The notes beneath the pieces were generated by a model, which did not search any database, was not told where the DNA came from, and saw only the letters and a program-made list of their open reading frames with translations. 64,000 nt of DNA, taken from NCBI GenBank assembly GCA_963402885.1, contig OY727094.1:27530501-27594500 (forward strand), given 5' to 3'. Origin of the DNA: Antedon bifida. Its lineage: Eukaryota; Echinodermata; Crinoidea; Comatulida; Antedonidae. Of this stretch, positions 48,544 to 62,082 are shown piece after piece (position 1 is the stretch's first letter; each line of letters opens with the position of its first letter). The position numbers and the translations under genes were made by a program.

Positions 48544-49843
48544 CTATACAGTACATATATGCGAAAACATCAAAACAAGTTCTTGATGAATAACTGGTGT
48601 CGGCATGTGTATAGCATTTCTACACGGATACGATAAGTTCATATCCCAGATGTCTAAAATATGAATACCTAACCCCGAGAAAATGCTAATATATAGCTCG
48701 TAAATGTCATATAATATTCTATCACTACCGTATATTAATGAATTATTTGAACTGTGGTTTCGAGGGTGTGGAGACTTTATCAGTATCTTTGCAGCCGGGC
48801 AACGTTTCATGAATCGTATAAGTGTCTCTCGCAAAAGATGCAACCTTACAATGAAACTATCTTTGGTCCATTGCGCATAATGAGCCCAGGGACTCACCAT
48901 TATGACGTATAAATTACAAGTTCTTGCTTTAAGGTTATCTAATATTTCGTACTCCCATTTTCCAGTGCGGTATTTCTGAAAATTACTAGAAAAAAGAGAA
49001 TACGGATGGAAATAGAAATCAACCATCATAGTCTTACTATGATGACGAAAATGTTTCTTATTACACTTTCCTTCGGCTTTCTTCATGGTTTTCAACAACT
49101 CATAAAACCATTGTAGAATCACCCATTAACATTATTCGTCTTCCGTTTATGCATTTGGTAATTTCTTGTTTTGTCCATTGTTTTGTCTTGCATTGCAATG
49201 ATGTCCATATATTGTTTCTCCAGAACCCATCACTAAGAGGCTTTGGTAAATCTGCCTTGCATTCTGGTACTGATCTGTTGCTCACTACCGGCCAATTTCC
49301 TACCATATTTATTGTACATATATTAATAAGGAAGTTTCGATTTGCGACGATTACTACCGACGACCAACCTCGGTCATATTAATTCATTGTGCGCATCGTC
49401 ATCGTATAATGGTTTCTAGATCCAGGTGTCGACTGACGTAGGCCTACGATTGTCTCAACCTAGGTCGGTCGTCGTTCGTCGCTCGAAAGCTCCGTAATGC
49501 TATTATTCAGAACCTCTTCTAATAGAAATATTTGGTGTCAGTTAGATACTTAGTTTGAAATAGGCCTACTACACTTATATAAAATACTTATGGTCACTAT
49601 CACATAAAACTCTTCCGCGAAATTGTTGACGGACATTTTTGCAATGAGTGGGGGTACAAAGAAATATGGTAGGACCGTATGTCATGTTGATGTTAATGTT
49701 GACACAAGTATTTCGATAAAAAAAACAGAATAATAAGTAATAAGTAAAACAAATTAGTACATAACAGAGCGCATTAATTATTAAACTTGTCGAAACTCAC
49801 CTTCTTGGTTAATGTTGAGTACAGTCGTTCCATGAACCAAACG
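48544..49843 (-). pseudogene. NXPE pseudogene D (exon 5 and part of exon 4)
   Basis: Exon 5 spans 48544-49299, starting after a TAG acceptor (NWPVVSNRSVPECKADLPKP) and ending SHICTV. Right after GDST an eight-base deletion (CAAGGCAG in the other copies) removes TRQ and shifts the frame, destroying the PC-esterase serine block. Beyond it the domain is readable to the end (DIWDMNLSYPCRNAIHMP). Exon 4 is present only from 49801 to about 49843, where the sequence switches to the start of duplication copy 2. Exons 1 to 3 are absent. It is closest in content to the A/B type at the C-terminus. It is unlikely to make a working enzyme. Confidence 0.85.
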
Positions 49844-50869
49844 TAAGCCGCAACAGTGATTTATTAATAATTTGCTTGCTTCTTGTACTTATTAGTATAT
49901 TACATTATGTAATTAACAAATACATGTTGCTTACATACAATAATATAATATTTGTTTATTTTTTTTTGGTTTTCTTTTGAATTTTAATATTGCTTTTTCA
50001 AAAGTACAGTACCATGTATTAATTAATAATATAATTATTAATAAATTTTATTAAAATGATTGTAAAATGTTTAACAAACACCATAACTAGCACATGTAAA
50101 TACAGACAGCAGAGACTTGACATTGGTACACTTTATTGTTGTATCCTTGTGGTAGTATTGCCATTCTCACAAACATGGTGATGAAATTTAAATTCAGTTA
50201 TTCTCCAGAAAGACAATCAAATACAAAATATGGTACATTATACGTATTTAAAAAGATATTGCTCTATTGCAGTCAAGTGGGTTTTAGACAGGTGATAAAT
50301 GAGTATACGAATACTTTTGTTTGAAAAGTTTTTTTTTTCAAATATGTCTACACAAATTGAAATTTGCAATTCAAGGTTTTAGTAAAATTAGTAAAAATAT
50401 AATTATTTTGGCACAATGGCGTTTCATACGTATAATACTTGAGCTCACATTTCAGACAAAAATCGAAACGTCAACTGGTGGATTAACATAAACAAAAATC
50501 AATGACTACCGACTTGGGCCAAGTCTATTCAAGAGGCTACAATCAGGGAAGAGTTAAATTACATAAATTGTAATTTAACTTTTCCCTGCTACAATTTATA
50601 TACAAAAAGAAACGCTGGTTTATTATTATTATCCTCTTGGAATGCGTTTAAAGTAAACGTTGTGTTTATGTTGAATTTTATTTATGAAGTATAATTAAAC
50701 AGAATAGTAAGCGCGATTGCCACATGATCTCGTGAATAGAATTATAAAGTAAATACAAATATTTAACTTTTACATTCAAGAAAAATCATATTTGTCATTT
50801 ATTAAACAAACAGGACGTTTAATTATGTTTCAAGTATGAATAAACAAAATACAAACAGGTTTTAATTTA

Positions 50870-53800
50870 CTATACAGGACATATATGTGAAAACATCAAA
50901 AAAAGTTCTTGGTGAATAACTGGTGACGGCATGTGTACGGTATTCATAGACGGATATGACAAGTTCATATCCCAGATATCTATAATATGAATACCTAACC
51001 CTGAGAAAATGTTAATGAATAACTTGTAAATGTTATATACTATTTTATCGCTAGCGTATACTAATGAATTAGTCGAAGGATGATTCCGAGGGTGCGGGGT
51101 CTTCACCACTATCTTTGCGTTCGGACAACGTTTCATGAATCGGACAAGTGTCTCTCGCAAAAGTTGCAACCTTTCAGTGAAACTGTCTTTCGTCCATTGG
51201 AGATAATGGGCCCAGGGACTTACAATAATTACGTATTTGCAGTCATTTTTTGTAAGATTATTTAATATTTCATACTCCCATTTTCCGACTCGGTAATAAA
51301 ACGTTGGAGAACCAAGAGTGTACGGATGGAAGTAAAAATCAAGCATCATAGAAGTGCTGTGATGTCGAATGTGCTTAGTGTTCGGTTTAGTAGTATATTT
51401 ACTCCTTGTCACTCCCATAATCTTCAGCAATTGTTCAGTCCACTGCCTTGTTGTAGAATCACCCATTAAAATCATATGTTTTCCTTTTATGCATTTGGTA
51501 ATTTCTTGTTTTGTCCATTGTTTTGTCTTGCAATGCAATGATGTCCATACATCGTTTGTCCAGAACCCGTCATTGAGAGGCTTTGGTAAATCTTCCTTGC
51601 ATTGTGGTAATCTGCTAATCGCAAGCGGCACATTTCCTACCGTAAACAAACATTTATTTAATTTTCATTATTACCGTGTACTTCATTCAATATGTTTGTT
51701 TTACTTTTCATTAACATAACATCTACTGTATATACAAACTATAGTAAAACGTCACTGTGTAAAGTTGATTTGGAATTTGATTATTCATTCATTCATTCAT
51801 TTCTTTTTATTTCGGACTTCGTATAATTCATAGAAAACCTCGTTCCATTTCATTTTTGAAGAGGTTTCGATTCAACAAGAAAATTGTCGTTTACTGAACG
51901 CCCTAATGGGGTTTCTGCTTAACTTACGTTGTCATAAAGATCGCATTTAGAGGATTGTGTGCGATAGGTTGTCAAACTTACCTTCTTTGCTGATGTTGAT
52001 TAAAGTCGTCCCTTGAACCAGACGGGCATAAGTGACAGACCTTAAAAGTAACATGAATGAGTTTAATGTAACATTATTAGCCAGATGTATTGCAGTGTTC
52101 TATTTCCAACATTATGATAACAAATCCTCACCATTTTAACATTTTGCGAACAGTTTTATTGATAATGATTGTATTTAGGGATTTTATTTATTTATTGTCT
52201 TTTAAAACTATTTTATTGCCTCTGTTTAAGTCACTGTCCGTGCTTTGGTCAATTACAAATTTGTGTTATTCCTTTTTTGTATTTTCACTCCTTTTATCGT
52301 AAATATACATTTCTATTTTTTACTTTTTATTGTTTTTTTACTGTTTTAGCGAGTTTTAAAGAATTTGTATGTAGGCCTATGTTTTTAAACTTTTATTTTC
52401 TATAAACAGGACCATATGTAAAAGGTGCTACATCTATACCTGATATGTTTTTATCCTGTATAAATATGTTTTTAAATAAAAAAAACATTCCTACAAATAG
52501 TATGGTTATTACAAATTGCTATACAGTGTACCGTAATTATCAATATTTGTTTTTCCAAATATACCAAAAAATACTATACTGCCCAAAAACCAGTGGTATT
52601 GTACTACATGTACTAATAAAGATACACCGTTTGGAAGACGGAATTGCAAGCAATAATTGAGTTAAATTGAATAATGTTTTAAAATGTTTTCAATTAAAAC
52701 AAATATAGTCATACTTAGAAAATAGTTGTTGATGAGATGAATACAACTTGGAAAACACGCTACCAATATAAGGTTCGTTCGTCTGCAGCCAACTCAACCT
52801 ATCGCATGACGAGTTCATAGGTTTATCACAAAAGAATACAGTTTCTCCCATAGCTAATGGATGGCTGTATTGGCATTTATCAACGCCAAGTAATGCTTTT
52901 TGACTAATACTGCAAAATTGTGTTTCTGCTTTATTTATTTCAAAATATCCTTTCCATGCCAACCTTTTTTCCAAAGGCCATATTTCCTGTTCAATAAAAT
53001 CCACTGCTTCTGATGGATGGACAAGAACAATAGAAATGTTGACGATACCAGGCCAACCGGCGAAGAACAACACCTCATATGTACCGTTTTTTAAATCGGT
53101 TATCTTTCCTGTGTTGTGGTTTTCCTTAGAATTGATTGTTGCATAGAAAAAATCACATCCACTTGTACATTGGCCATACTGATCACGTGCCTGGATTATT
53201 ACACGAAAGAAATCACCAACTTTAACAGGTCTGTCTGGATTCTTCAAATATATAGATGATCTATTTATATCAATCATCGAATTATTTTCTGATATAGAGC
53301 AACTGTAAAAGGAATCTGAAATAAACTGACGAAATTCGACATTAGTTAATTACTGTATCATAATAGCTAATTTTCTCGTTGTTAATAATTCGGGAGAATT
53401 TAAGTATAGCCAATCAAGAGAGGACAGGGCGCTGAAAGAATTGAGTAAATAATGGTTTTGTATCTCACAGTTGAGACCCATGGTTCAATTCCTGCTGTGG
53501 ACATTTTTTTTTCTCTCGAAAGAACAATCTTGTCCTATTTTTATATGATATTGATACTGTGGAAGAAGCAATTAATTCGCAAAAAAACAATAAAAACCTC
53601 TGGTTTGGATGGAATTACTAGTGAATCATTGAAAAACGGGGGTCATCCCATTATCATTACTTGCTCTGTTTGATAAATGCATCCAACTTGAACGACCTGA
53701 CTGATGGAACATATATAATTTATATCAATATATAAAAAAGGGGCCCTGAGTGATCTAAATAACTGCATGTCCAAGATTTTCAACATAATTTTAACCATGC

Positions 53801-56800
53801 ACTATCAAATTACTATAGATGTTTTATATCGGAAATCCAGGGTGACTTTCGTGCTTCTCATAGATGCGAGGACCACATATTTACCTTGAAAAGAGTGTTT
53901 GGAGGAATGGTTTATTAAAATCTTTCTACCAATCAGGCATTCGAGGTAAAGCCTGGAGATTGATGACAAATTATTTGAAAATGTTTCATGTAGTGTCCAC
54001 AGTGTCTTGAAACGGAATAATTTGTAATCCATGACAAGGGTGTGTTTTACCACAAGTTCTCTTTTGTATTTTTTTCTAATGAATTTAAGAAATTACTTAT
54101 ATCAAATGGTTTAGGAGTAAGAATCAATGGAAACTAGTTAGTTATTGTGGACAGATGATATGCACTACTTGCAAACAATGAATTGGAAATGAACCAAATG
54201 CTTGATTTAGCCTCTACTTTTGCAAAAGAATGGAAACTTAGTTCTAATTTTTAGAAGTCAAACATATTAGTATTTGGAAAACGAATCAATAAGGAGAAAA
54301 TGGAAATTAGGTGACGGTTATATGAAGCTGAGTCATATAAATACTCAGGTGTGCTTATTTCAAGAAATTTGAATGACCACGAACAATTTGAAAGTGTTGT
54401 AAGAAAGGTAATAGGTTGATTGCCTATATTAAGTCTGTTATAGATAATTGTTGATAACTTCAATAGGGTTTACTTTGGTGTATGGTGTAAATAAATCGGA
54501 TATAGATGAATTGGAAAACCTCCGATTACAGATGGCTAGCAGAAGCCCCCATTATGAACACGACACGTCTGTAATTTATGGTTGGTTGGTTCATGGAGGA
54601 AATATACAGGAAATATTTCCTCCATGATTGGTTGAATACCAATAAATATTTTACATGATATTTTACGAAGTAAATATTTTTGTCGTTTAGTAAAAATGGA
54701 ATTATATCGCTGGCTTAAACTACTTCTTAACACAACTAATTTGATTGTAATGTAAGTTTCGTTTCAAATGTGTTCTGGAGATCTACTAGAATATCTGCTT
54801 GACAATGGCCTATACTTTCCACATTTACAGTATGCGTGTGTAGGCCTATATTTTTATAGATATTTATTTTAGCCTAAGTATGTTATTACTGTATTGATTA
54901 TTTTGTTTTGTTTATACGAACGCATCAATTATCTTTGAGTGTCGCCAATAAAAAGGTGTAAGTTCAAATAAATACTATTATTGTAATGGATCGGAAAGCT
55001 TCCGAAGTTTCTTATACCTACATTATTGGTGGCGCAATATATTGCATTGCATTGCTATTGTTCACTACTGGTATTCGCGGGCGTATTTGCATATCAGGTG
55101 AATGATTATATTGAATAGGCTGCGTGAGCGTTGGTTCTGCAGAAGTTGTTTTAGTTGTTGTCTGAGTAAGACATGTTATATACTGTATTTCTTTAAAGTG
55201 TGGATTCTCGCCAATACTATAGCATACATGTTGAAGTTAGTTGTATAACATACCATGTTGAAGTTAATTGGATAACTTACCAGGTTGACGTGATTATTAG
55301 TATGAAATTGGTGTATTGGATCCAGGGTTTGTTCCTGTTTAGAAAAATAAATGATACAGGGTAAATACAGCCTCATCTTGCGTATTGGTTTGTTGCATGG
55401 GATACATGGCTTCACAAACCAAACCTTAATGGTTTAAACCTAGCGAATCAATATTAAGGATTCCCGAACCACGACATTATGATAGAACTTTAGGAATTCT
55501 TGGTGTATACAGTACGTTGTTTTAATCATAGAGCAATCTACAGAGGAATGACTTACCTGTGTTTTAACGTTTTGCCCGATGCCATAAGGTTGGTCATAAG
55601 GAGACAGCTTTATTTTTGCCTGAAGATATAAAGAAAACTGAGCATCAAATCAAGTGTGCCTATTCTGTCTTGTCATCATATAATGGCCTTATCTGATTGG
55701 TCAGTTGTTGGGTAACTTCCTAGGGTAAAATACTTCCACTGTAGTGAATGTAAAGTCAACTAAATCTCATTTTTCAGCTTAATGACTTATTGAACATTTT
55801 TAATTTCTTGGATAATTATTATTAACATTGATGTAAAGTAATTTAAACTCTATCATGTCAACATTACGTTAATTCTGGTCTTTAACCGAATGTAATGGTA
55901 AATATATGAATACACCTTAGGCTACTACTTGCAGGTTACACTCCAGTGATAGGAAGTAAGTATATTATATCATATTAAACCATCCCCGATAAATAGAACA
56001 GTTACGTAGGGGAGGTAAAACGGACCACTGTATGGTAAATGGTCTACTGATTTTCTTTCTGTTGTGCTGCCCTCAACAATTGCTATTTCCAAAAAAAAAA
56101 GCATAAACAACTTGAAAAACATATTTTGACAAAATACATGACTTTTCGCCAATACTATAGCATACATGTTGAAGTTAGTTGTATAACATACCATGTTGAA
56201 GTTAATTGGATAACTTACCAGGTTGACGTGATTAGTAGTATGAAATTGGTGTATTGGATCCAGGGTTTGTTCCTGTTTAGAAAAATAAATGATACAGAGT
56301 AAATACAGCCTCATCTTGCGTATTGGTTTGTTGCATGGGATACATGGCTTCACAAACCAAACCTTAATGGTCTAAACCTAGCGAATCAATATTAAGGATT
56401 CCCGAACCACGACATTGATAGAACTTTAGGAATTCTTGGTGTATACAGTACGTTGTTTTAATCATAGAGCAATCTACAGAGGAATGACTTACCTGTGTTT
56501 TAACGTTTTGCCCGATGCCATAAGGTTGGTCATAAGGAGACAGCTTTATTTTTGCCTGAAGATATAAAGAAAACTGAGCATCAAATCAAGTGTGCCTATT
56601 CTGTCTTGTCATCATATAATGGCCTTATCTGATTGGTCAGTTGTTAGGTAACTTTCCTAGGGTGAAATACTTCCACTGTAGTGAATGTAAAGTCAACTAA
56701 ATCTCATTTTTCAGCTTAATGACTTATTGAACATTTTTAATTTCTTGGATAATTATTATTAACATTGATGTAAAGTAATTTAAACTCATCATGTCAACAT

Positions 56801-57566
56801 TACGTTAATTCTGGTCTTTAACCGAATGTAATGGCAAATATATGAATACACCTTAGGCTACTACTTGCAGGTTACACTCCAGTGATAGGAAGTAAGTATA
56901 TTATATCATATTAAACCATCCCCGATAAATAGAACAGTTACGTAGGGGAGGTAAAACGGACCACTGTATGGTAAATGGTCTACTGATTTTCTTTCTGTTG
57001 TGCTGCCCTCAACAATTGCTATTTCCAAAAAAAAAAGCATAAACAACTTGAAAAACATATTTTGACAAAATACATGACTTTTTATTCTAATTTACATATT
57101 ATTAGTGTTTGATATTTCTTATCTGTGCTTTTTCAGACCTATATTCTGTTTTACGCCACATATAATATTGTTAGATTTATAAATAAATTCGTTATAATAA
57201 TGATTTCTTATCTAGGACGCACCATCAAGGCAACTGAAGTTTCTTAGACTTGGCCTATACACAAAAATGAATAAAATAATTGATAATTTTCTGGATTTGC
57301 CACTTCTGACACGTGTGACATTCAACTTAAGTGTAATTCCATTCAACTTAAGTGCAATTTCATTCAACTTACTTGCAATTCTATTCAATGTAAGTGCATA
57401 GGTTTACGAGTAAATTGCAACACATTGACTTACGGAAGTTCGTAATAATATAATCTGTTATTAGGGATACAAAATATAAATCAATATTACTATCTATGAT
57501 ACTTACAATTACAACGAGTGAACAGATAACACATGCCACAATGAATATCTTTAATTTTGAAAGCAT
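50870..57566 (-). CDS. NXPE: NXPE-family protein E (PC-esterase domain), exon 2 duplicated
   Basis: Exons: 57507-57566, exon 2 twice (56493-56555 and 55557-55619), 52715-53325, 51982-52040 and 50870-51636. With one exon 2 it has 519 residues; with both, 540, and either keeps the frame because exon 2 is 63 bp with phase-0 borders. The signal anchor is MLSKLKIFIVACVICSLVVI. The neurexophilin-like exon has NGTYEVLFFAGWPG and LVHPSEAVDF. The PC-esterase exon has HMILMGDSTTRQW and DIWDMNLSYPSMNTVHMP. It is the duplicate of gene C; several amino-acid changes cluster just after the start of exon 5 (NVPLAISRLPQCKEDLPKPL against NLPLVISRLPECKADLPMPL). The gene looks intact, with the function inferred as for A. 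Confidence 0.87.
53420..54540 (+). mobile_element. Old degenerate LINE reverse transcriptase, copy 2
   Basis: Counterpart of 34640-35760 with the same order of reverse-transcriptase pieces (KTSGLDGITSESLKNGG to SNILVFGKRINKEKME) and many stops. It differs from copy 1 by small indels. It lies in intron 2 of gene E. Confidence 0.8.
54978..55485. other. Insert of about 0.5 kb present only in copy 2
   Basis: Compared with copy 1 (junction near 36206), this block is extra: it starts near TGTAATGGATCGGAAAGC and ends near GAACCACGACATTATG. I do not recognise the family and see no clear inverted ends. Its second half was copied again in the local tandem duplication. Confidence 0.6.
55209..57083. repeat. 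Local tandem duplication of about 0.94 kb containing NXPE-E exon 2
   Basis: Bases 55209-56156 are repeated at 56157-57083, both starting CGCCAATACTATAGCATACA. Each copy holds one exon 2 with good splice borders. The junction at 56156 follows ACATGACTTTT, which also ends the second copy. Confidence 0.9.
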
Positions 57567-60500
57567 TTTGATGCAACACACAACTCAAGTTGTACCATCT
57601 GTAATAAGAAAAAATAAACATTAATTAATACACATCCTATACTAATTAGAATACGTATATTTTGAAAGGAAGCAGCGGAAACAACTCATCTATGTATAAT
57701 ATTTCCGGATATCTGATACAATCCGGCTGGAAGGCTAGGTTCGAAACTCATTGAAACAAACTCCTTGTAAATAGGCCTATTGTTAAATCATTTTTGTCTA
57801 TAACTTTTATTCTACTTACTCTGGACGAACCTTCATTCAAGAAGTGTGCCACTGTTTCAAAAGTGTAGCTTCCAAATCAATTATTATTATTATATCCCAT
57901 TATCTACTTAGAGCTTGGTAGGGGACTTACACATGATTTTGTTTTTAATCCGAATATTCCATTATCATTGTTTCTAAATCGATTTGTTGGGATTCATGCA
58001 CCGTCGAGTAGGTTTATGAATAATCGGATCGAAAACTGTTTTTGAATAATGTACGGATTGATTGTTCATTCTCATTTATACGACTACATTTGTTTCTTTT
58101 ATCTCTATAATAAATACATTTTCTAGTTTTCCCCTGCAGTAACTATGCAGAATTGTTACTTTTGTATATTTGAATAATACATTGAACATACGAATCTCTT
58201 GAGCAACGAAATAGCTAAAAATTGCCTCAACACACTCCGCTGGGACATGAATACCACTGATTTCGCATCGTGATATTCTACAAAACACTTGATTTTCATG
58301 TTCCCACCTAAATATCTCGGCTATTATAAATCGGATTCTTTTGGATAGTAGCTCAAAATAAACTGTAGGCAATACTGAACATTATGATATATGTTTTAAA
58401 TTGTAAAGTTACAAAAAGTATGTGTCATTTTACGTTTTAAAACTCACCATCCATTGCCCGCTCACAGTGCGCAGTGTTTTATTTGCAATTTAAGATCACT
58501 TGTAGGTCATCAATCATTTTGGATAGTTTCTTAAAAGAAAGCTGAATATTCATAGATTCCTTATATACTTTTCTTATGAGCATTGGCTTAAAATAGACTG
58601 TGTCAAAATAACAAAATTTATTTTGAAAAAATCTAAAAAATCCTCAAAAACGCGGCAAAATTCAAATAGGGTTTGTCTGTGTTATCAAGCATTCAGTTGG
58701 CAAACCGTTGGATTGTAGCTAAGTTTGGGATTAATTTTTGCATTATATAATTGTAAGTACCTTTTTAATTTTTATATCATTCTAATGTTTGATATATAAG
58801 GAACAATTATTAGGTGTTATTTAGTTCTATATATCGTGTTTTATATTTACAATTGTCAAATTAAGATGTTGAATGCTAGAAAGCTGGGATCTACCATTTA
58901 TCATTTGGGTAATGGTTATGTATATCTTTCTGTGAACTGTTTAATGAATAGATAGTAATTATTACAAAGTCTGGAAATGTTCATACTATACTAGTTTATG
59001 TCATTTTAATTTCCTTGGTTCAAAAATGTAATCGATAATTGTGGAAATTAGTTGTAGTCACAATGGTTGACCCCCCTCCTATATAATGGTCGATGACAAG
59101 ACTTGGGTTGCATGAACTTGGTATGAACCTATAATTAGATAAACAGCTCAATAGGTACATATTAAAAATCACTGTTTGGTTGCAAAATTTGCACCAAGAG
59201 ATTCATATGTATCGTATCGGTTTACGGTTTTTGGTTTCAGATCGTATATTTCAGCACGGTTGGTTGGACAATTGCACCGTTTAGAGGCCTACACTTTAGT
59301 TAAATGCAATCACAATTCTGTGCACTAAGGTTGAACGAACATTTCGCTGAAGTTAAATACAATACAGTATGCAAGTGTGTTGAATACAATTGCACCAAAG
59401 TAAAATATATTATTTCCACTGATTTGTTTTTAAATTGTATATGCGGGTATATCTCTCTAACAGTAACACGCATCTTTTTATTTTGACACATGTATGACAT
59501 GTAGGCCTACTGGCTTTTTATCTTTTACATAGCCGTAAGGCAGTGTTATCGCTGTTCTGAACGCTCCGACCATAACCGAATTATACTGTATTATACATAC
59601 TGTCTTTGGGACATTTTCTGGATCGATCCCATTTTCTTAAAAGAATAGCCTAGACTATGAATATAACAGAATATAGCAAATATCGAAAGAAACAGACACA
59701 ATGGAGGAATCCATGATCAGATTTTTACGTATGTAGTTTCGTCAACGCAAACTAAATGGCGGCGGATTTCCAATTAATATTTTTCCCCAATTGCATAGCT
59801 GTAGCCTACGGAGGTCAGACATTTTGTTTTAATCATAGAGTGATATCCCATGGAGTAAAGAATTCTTTACTCCATGGATATCCTGTGGCTCTTTTTTATG
59901 AGAACATGTTATACTAAAAAATGTTCCCATACGAGCCTTCGTTAGTTGGCAAATTTTAAATAAAGATACGTCCCACGTAAAACTATCGAGCCTAATCAGC
60001 TAAGCATGGAGTTCAATATCGAATAGAAGTCATTGTTTAAAATTCTTATTTTCTCCAAGATTTCTTCCGTCAAAAAGGCGTACTTCTCGCAGGATAATCA
60101 TGTATATTATAAAATTCAACTTACCGTAAATTATATTACACCAACTGATGACTGTTTCTTTATAAAAGCTGATAAATATTATAAATATGACGGTGATAAT
60201 ACTCAGCAGCAAATTATATGGAATTGACATATAGCATTCACACGAGACTCGAGTCGAGTAAGTCACGCTGACGACATACTCGTGAAGACTAATCTATTAT
60301 GTCTGTTTTCTGAATTTATGATAATGGAATATGAAACTCACTGAATCGGTTGTAAAAGTTTATTCTTTCAATAAACTTTTATTTTTCCCTGTTTTGTGTA
60401 TGTGTGTAAAACAAAACATAAATTGGATTGATTATGTCTACGTAACGTTTAAAATTTATTTATCTTCTCCAAACCACAGTAAATGTAGGCCCTATAGGTC

Positions 60501-61663
60501 CCTGAAGTGATTAGGTATTGACGACGACTTTTGAACCTAATTCTCAGCTATATATATATAAATTTACGTAATAAGGACAAAATTCGGTAAATCGCGCCTT
60601 ACTTCTAGAATTTTTACTCGATGGTATATAAAGTTGGTTCGTACATTCAGTACTGATTTTAACCACCTGATGTAACCCTGTTTAATTAAATTGAGTTAGA
60701 TAATTAGTTATTGACAATGAAAACGAATTTAGGTTCAACGATTTGCCCCAAATAGGGGTGTTTTCCGAACGTGGTATACACTGTTTAATGGATGTCCATC
60801 TTGAAAAATACCCGCACAAAATAATACGATTATCCTCCCCCGATAATTGTTTTTAATAGGTGAAAACCGGTTGAACAGCTCGAGTACAGCATCATAATGT
60901 TGAAGAAAGGCCGATATTTCTTTAAAAAATACTATTTTGATAGATTTAATATACGTTTATACAAATGTATTCATTTGCGATGAATAGAACATTCCATATT
61001 ATTTGGTTTAACCATGGAGGTAAATTTATGGACCCTTAGAGAATAAACTTAAAACACTATACAATACTGTAAATACGTATTAAGTCGCCATTTGAATCGC
61101 AAATTTCTTACTGTGAGTGTTGGTACTGTTATATATAATATTAACATATACAAATAAACTTTATTACTGTGAGTGTGGGTAGGCCCTACACTTAGATTAT
61201 AAACACATAATATACAAATAAACTATATTACTGACAGTTGCTTTTCAACGTTTGTATTAATTTAGTAATTACAAAAAATATAAACGTCGTAGTGGTGTAT
61301 CGTTACATTTGCTATTTCAATCGACTATGACAGTTTTAACAAAGTATTAAATCGCAAATGTTTTACTGTATTTTACTGTATTTAGTAGTATATTATTGTT
61401 AGGCCTATAAAACATGAACCAAATATTTCGTTACTGAGTGGATAAAGAATATATTTAAAAATTCCTCTTTCTATCTATCCTCTTCCCATCCCTCAACCAA
61501 CCCCTCTTTTGTTCACGTATGTTGGGAATAGGAAACTGGATACTTACGGGGTTATATAGAGGGCGTAAACAAATGGTTCCCGGCGGCGCGCATAGCAACG
61601 TGACGCTTTCTTTAAACTTAAACGGTGGTACGTTCAAAAACTAAATTCAGTATCGGCTTTTAA
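57567..61663. other. Upstream region of NXPE-E
   Basis: Non-coding counterpart of 37206-43375, without the 2.3 kb block. It contains an extra AT-rich segment (58772-59034) and the 59845 palindrome. No exon supported. Confidence 0.45.
59845..59884. repeat. Perfect palindromic insert
   Basis: GATATC, then CCATGGAGTAAAGAA directly followed by its complement TTCTTTACTCCATGG, then GATATC. Copy 1 has only one GATATC here (near 39281), so about 35 bp were gained in copy 2. Confidence 0.85.
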
Positions 61664-62082
61664 CAAAGAACTTATAACACAAGAATCTCCTGTTCGTCCG
61701 AAGCGCGTAACAATTTCGAAAGGCATTTTGGGATAGAATAGAACTATGGGTGGCGCCATTGTGAGCCATAGAGTAGGGCGCCCGCATCAAATTAGAAGGT
61801 CAAAATCATAGAGGGGATCTGCTAATACTCTAGGGGGGGGGGGGGGGGGTCGAGTAATTGACTGAGGAGTAGGGCGCCCGCATCAAATTAGAAAGTCAAA
61901 ACCATAGAGGGGATCTGCTAATACTCTATGGGGGTAGAGTAATTGACTTCCTAGTTTGGAGGGGGCGCTTCTCCATGCTGTGAAATGGCGTCGCCCAGTT
62001 TGACCTTTTAACCCTGTACTTCCGATACTGTGTTTTGAATGCAAATTGAAGAACAGGAGATTCTTGTGTTATAAGTTCTTTG
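61664..62082. mobile_element. MITE with CAAAGAAC inverted ends, copy 2 position
   Basis: The same element as 43376-43777, with the same inverted ends and inner tandem units, plus a run of about 18 G near 61833. Here it is flanked by CTTTTAA on both sides (61657-61663 and 62083-62089), so it occupies a different site in otherwise collinear DNA. Confidence 0.85.
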
